A stretch of DNA of 64,000 nt from a virus: positions 62,001 to 126,000 of the IMG/VR virus record IMGVR_UViG_3300047510_001118; one strand, given 5' to 3'. Every line of letters begins with the position of its first letter. The first letter of the stretch is position 1. Under the pieces are notes generated by a model that saw nothing but the letters and a program-made list of their open reading frames with translations, ran no database searches and was not told the origin of the DNA. Shown here in pieces: positions 63,777 to 64,000 of this stretch. The position numbers were made by a program, and so were the translations under genes.

Positions 63777-64000
63777 TTACTGAATTTCCTTTTCTAGTGT
63801 AATTAGAACGTAAGTTATTATTATAATAGTAAACTGTTAAAAAGTCACTGATATACGCAGATGTTTTTCCATATTCATATGTGGTCGCCACAACAGCAGT
63901 GTGTGGTTTCCAATCAGCATTTAACAAAGGTTTAGGAATACGATTTTTTGTGATAAAAACCACCTTAGTATCCGGACCAATGTAACTGTTCAATTTTTGA
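63763..64000 (-). CDS. phage protein, 5' end off window
   Basis: The frame stays open to base 64000, so the protein is cut at the N-terminus. Visible part: YIGPDTKVVFITKNRIPK, TYEYGKTSAYISDFL. Unknown. Its last 14 bases overlap uvsW's TTG start. Confidence 0.7.
   Translation of the reverse strand, partial: QKLNSYIGPDTKVVFITKNRIPKPLLNADWKPHTAVVATTYEYGKTSAYISDFLTVYYYNNNLRSNYTRKGNSVIVQL

Noticed and set aside
1-64000. Prophage integration (integrase, att sites)
   Set aside because: No integrase, excisionase pair or duplicated att-like sequence was seen; contents are those of a lytic T4-like genome.

Overview
The window reads as a piece of a large T4-type (myovirus-like) phage genome, probably from an aquatic proteobacterial host. 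The evidence is a UvsW-type helicase, a gp41-type replicative helicase next to a gp61-type primase, T4-style late promoter boxes (TATAAATA and variants), dense overlapping genes, virion proteins, three tRNAs, and several proteins I recall from marine T4-like phages. No integrase, rRNA or CRISPR array was seen. Host assignment is inference: a 5-aminolevulinate synthase and a PqqA peptide would fit an alphaproteobacterium or another PQQ-making aquatic bacterium.

Layout. (1) 1-7134, mostly minus: virion and lysis-associated genes, including a protein with SGNH hydrolase, peptidoglycan-binding and lysozyme-like parts, an exported nuclease and structural proteins with late promoter boxes. (2) 7176-29494, almost all minus: a tightly coupled unit of about 21 kb with 13 four-base stop/start overlaps and one visible sigma70 promoter at its head (29501-29528). 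It holds eleven radical SAM proteins, sugar-nucleotide enzymes, glycosyltransferase-like proteins, a PIG-L deacetylase, an amidinotransferase, a kinase-like protein, a 2OG oxygenase and a fibre-like protein with a periodic cysteine stretch and an S74 chaperone. A convergent NodB deacetylase lies at its end. (3) 29575-32779: a 5-aminolevulinate synthase, a DUF454 membrane protein, an HNH nuclease, an AlgH-like protein and two small genes. (4) 32889-54941, mostly plus: a field of small early genes, a nuclease/methyltransferase pair, a 631-base operator-rich non-coding hub, about 20 consensus sigma70 promoters, tRNAs for Met/Ile, Leu and Arg, an AAA+ ATPase, and a 23-codon PqqA gene. (5) 55043-64000, mostly minus: helicase, primase, a structural protein, a minimal DnaE-palm protein, a 2OG oxygenase and UvsW.

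Four signals stand out. First, a PqqA-like precursor peptide at 54870-54941 has its own ribosome site and terminator. Second, early genes use an extended Shine-Dalgarno, GGAGCGAA, whose CGAA part is not explained by 16S rRNA. Three RNA hairpins (48784, 48809, 53918) display the exact complement in their loops, which suggests a phage small-RNA circuit over its own translation starts. Third, a 12-bp operator CGGT-N4-ACCG sits in the spacer of six early promoters and is repeated in the non-coding hub. Fourth, seven sigma70 promoters place the -10 box exactly six bases before the ATG, so those mRNAs should be leaderless. Together with the radical SAM cluster and the (CxCxxx)4 fibre protein, this is an unusually regulated and chemically equipped phage.
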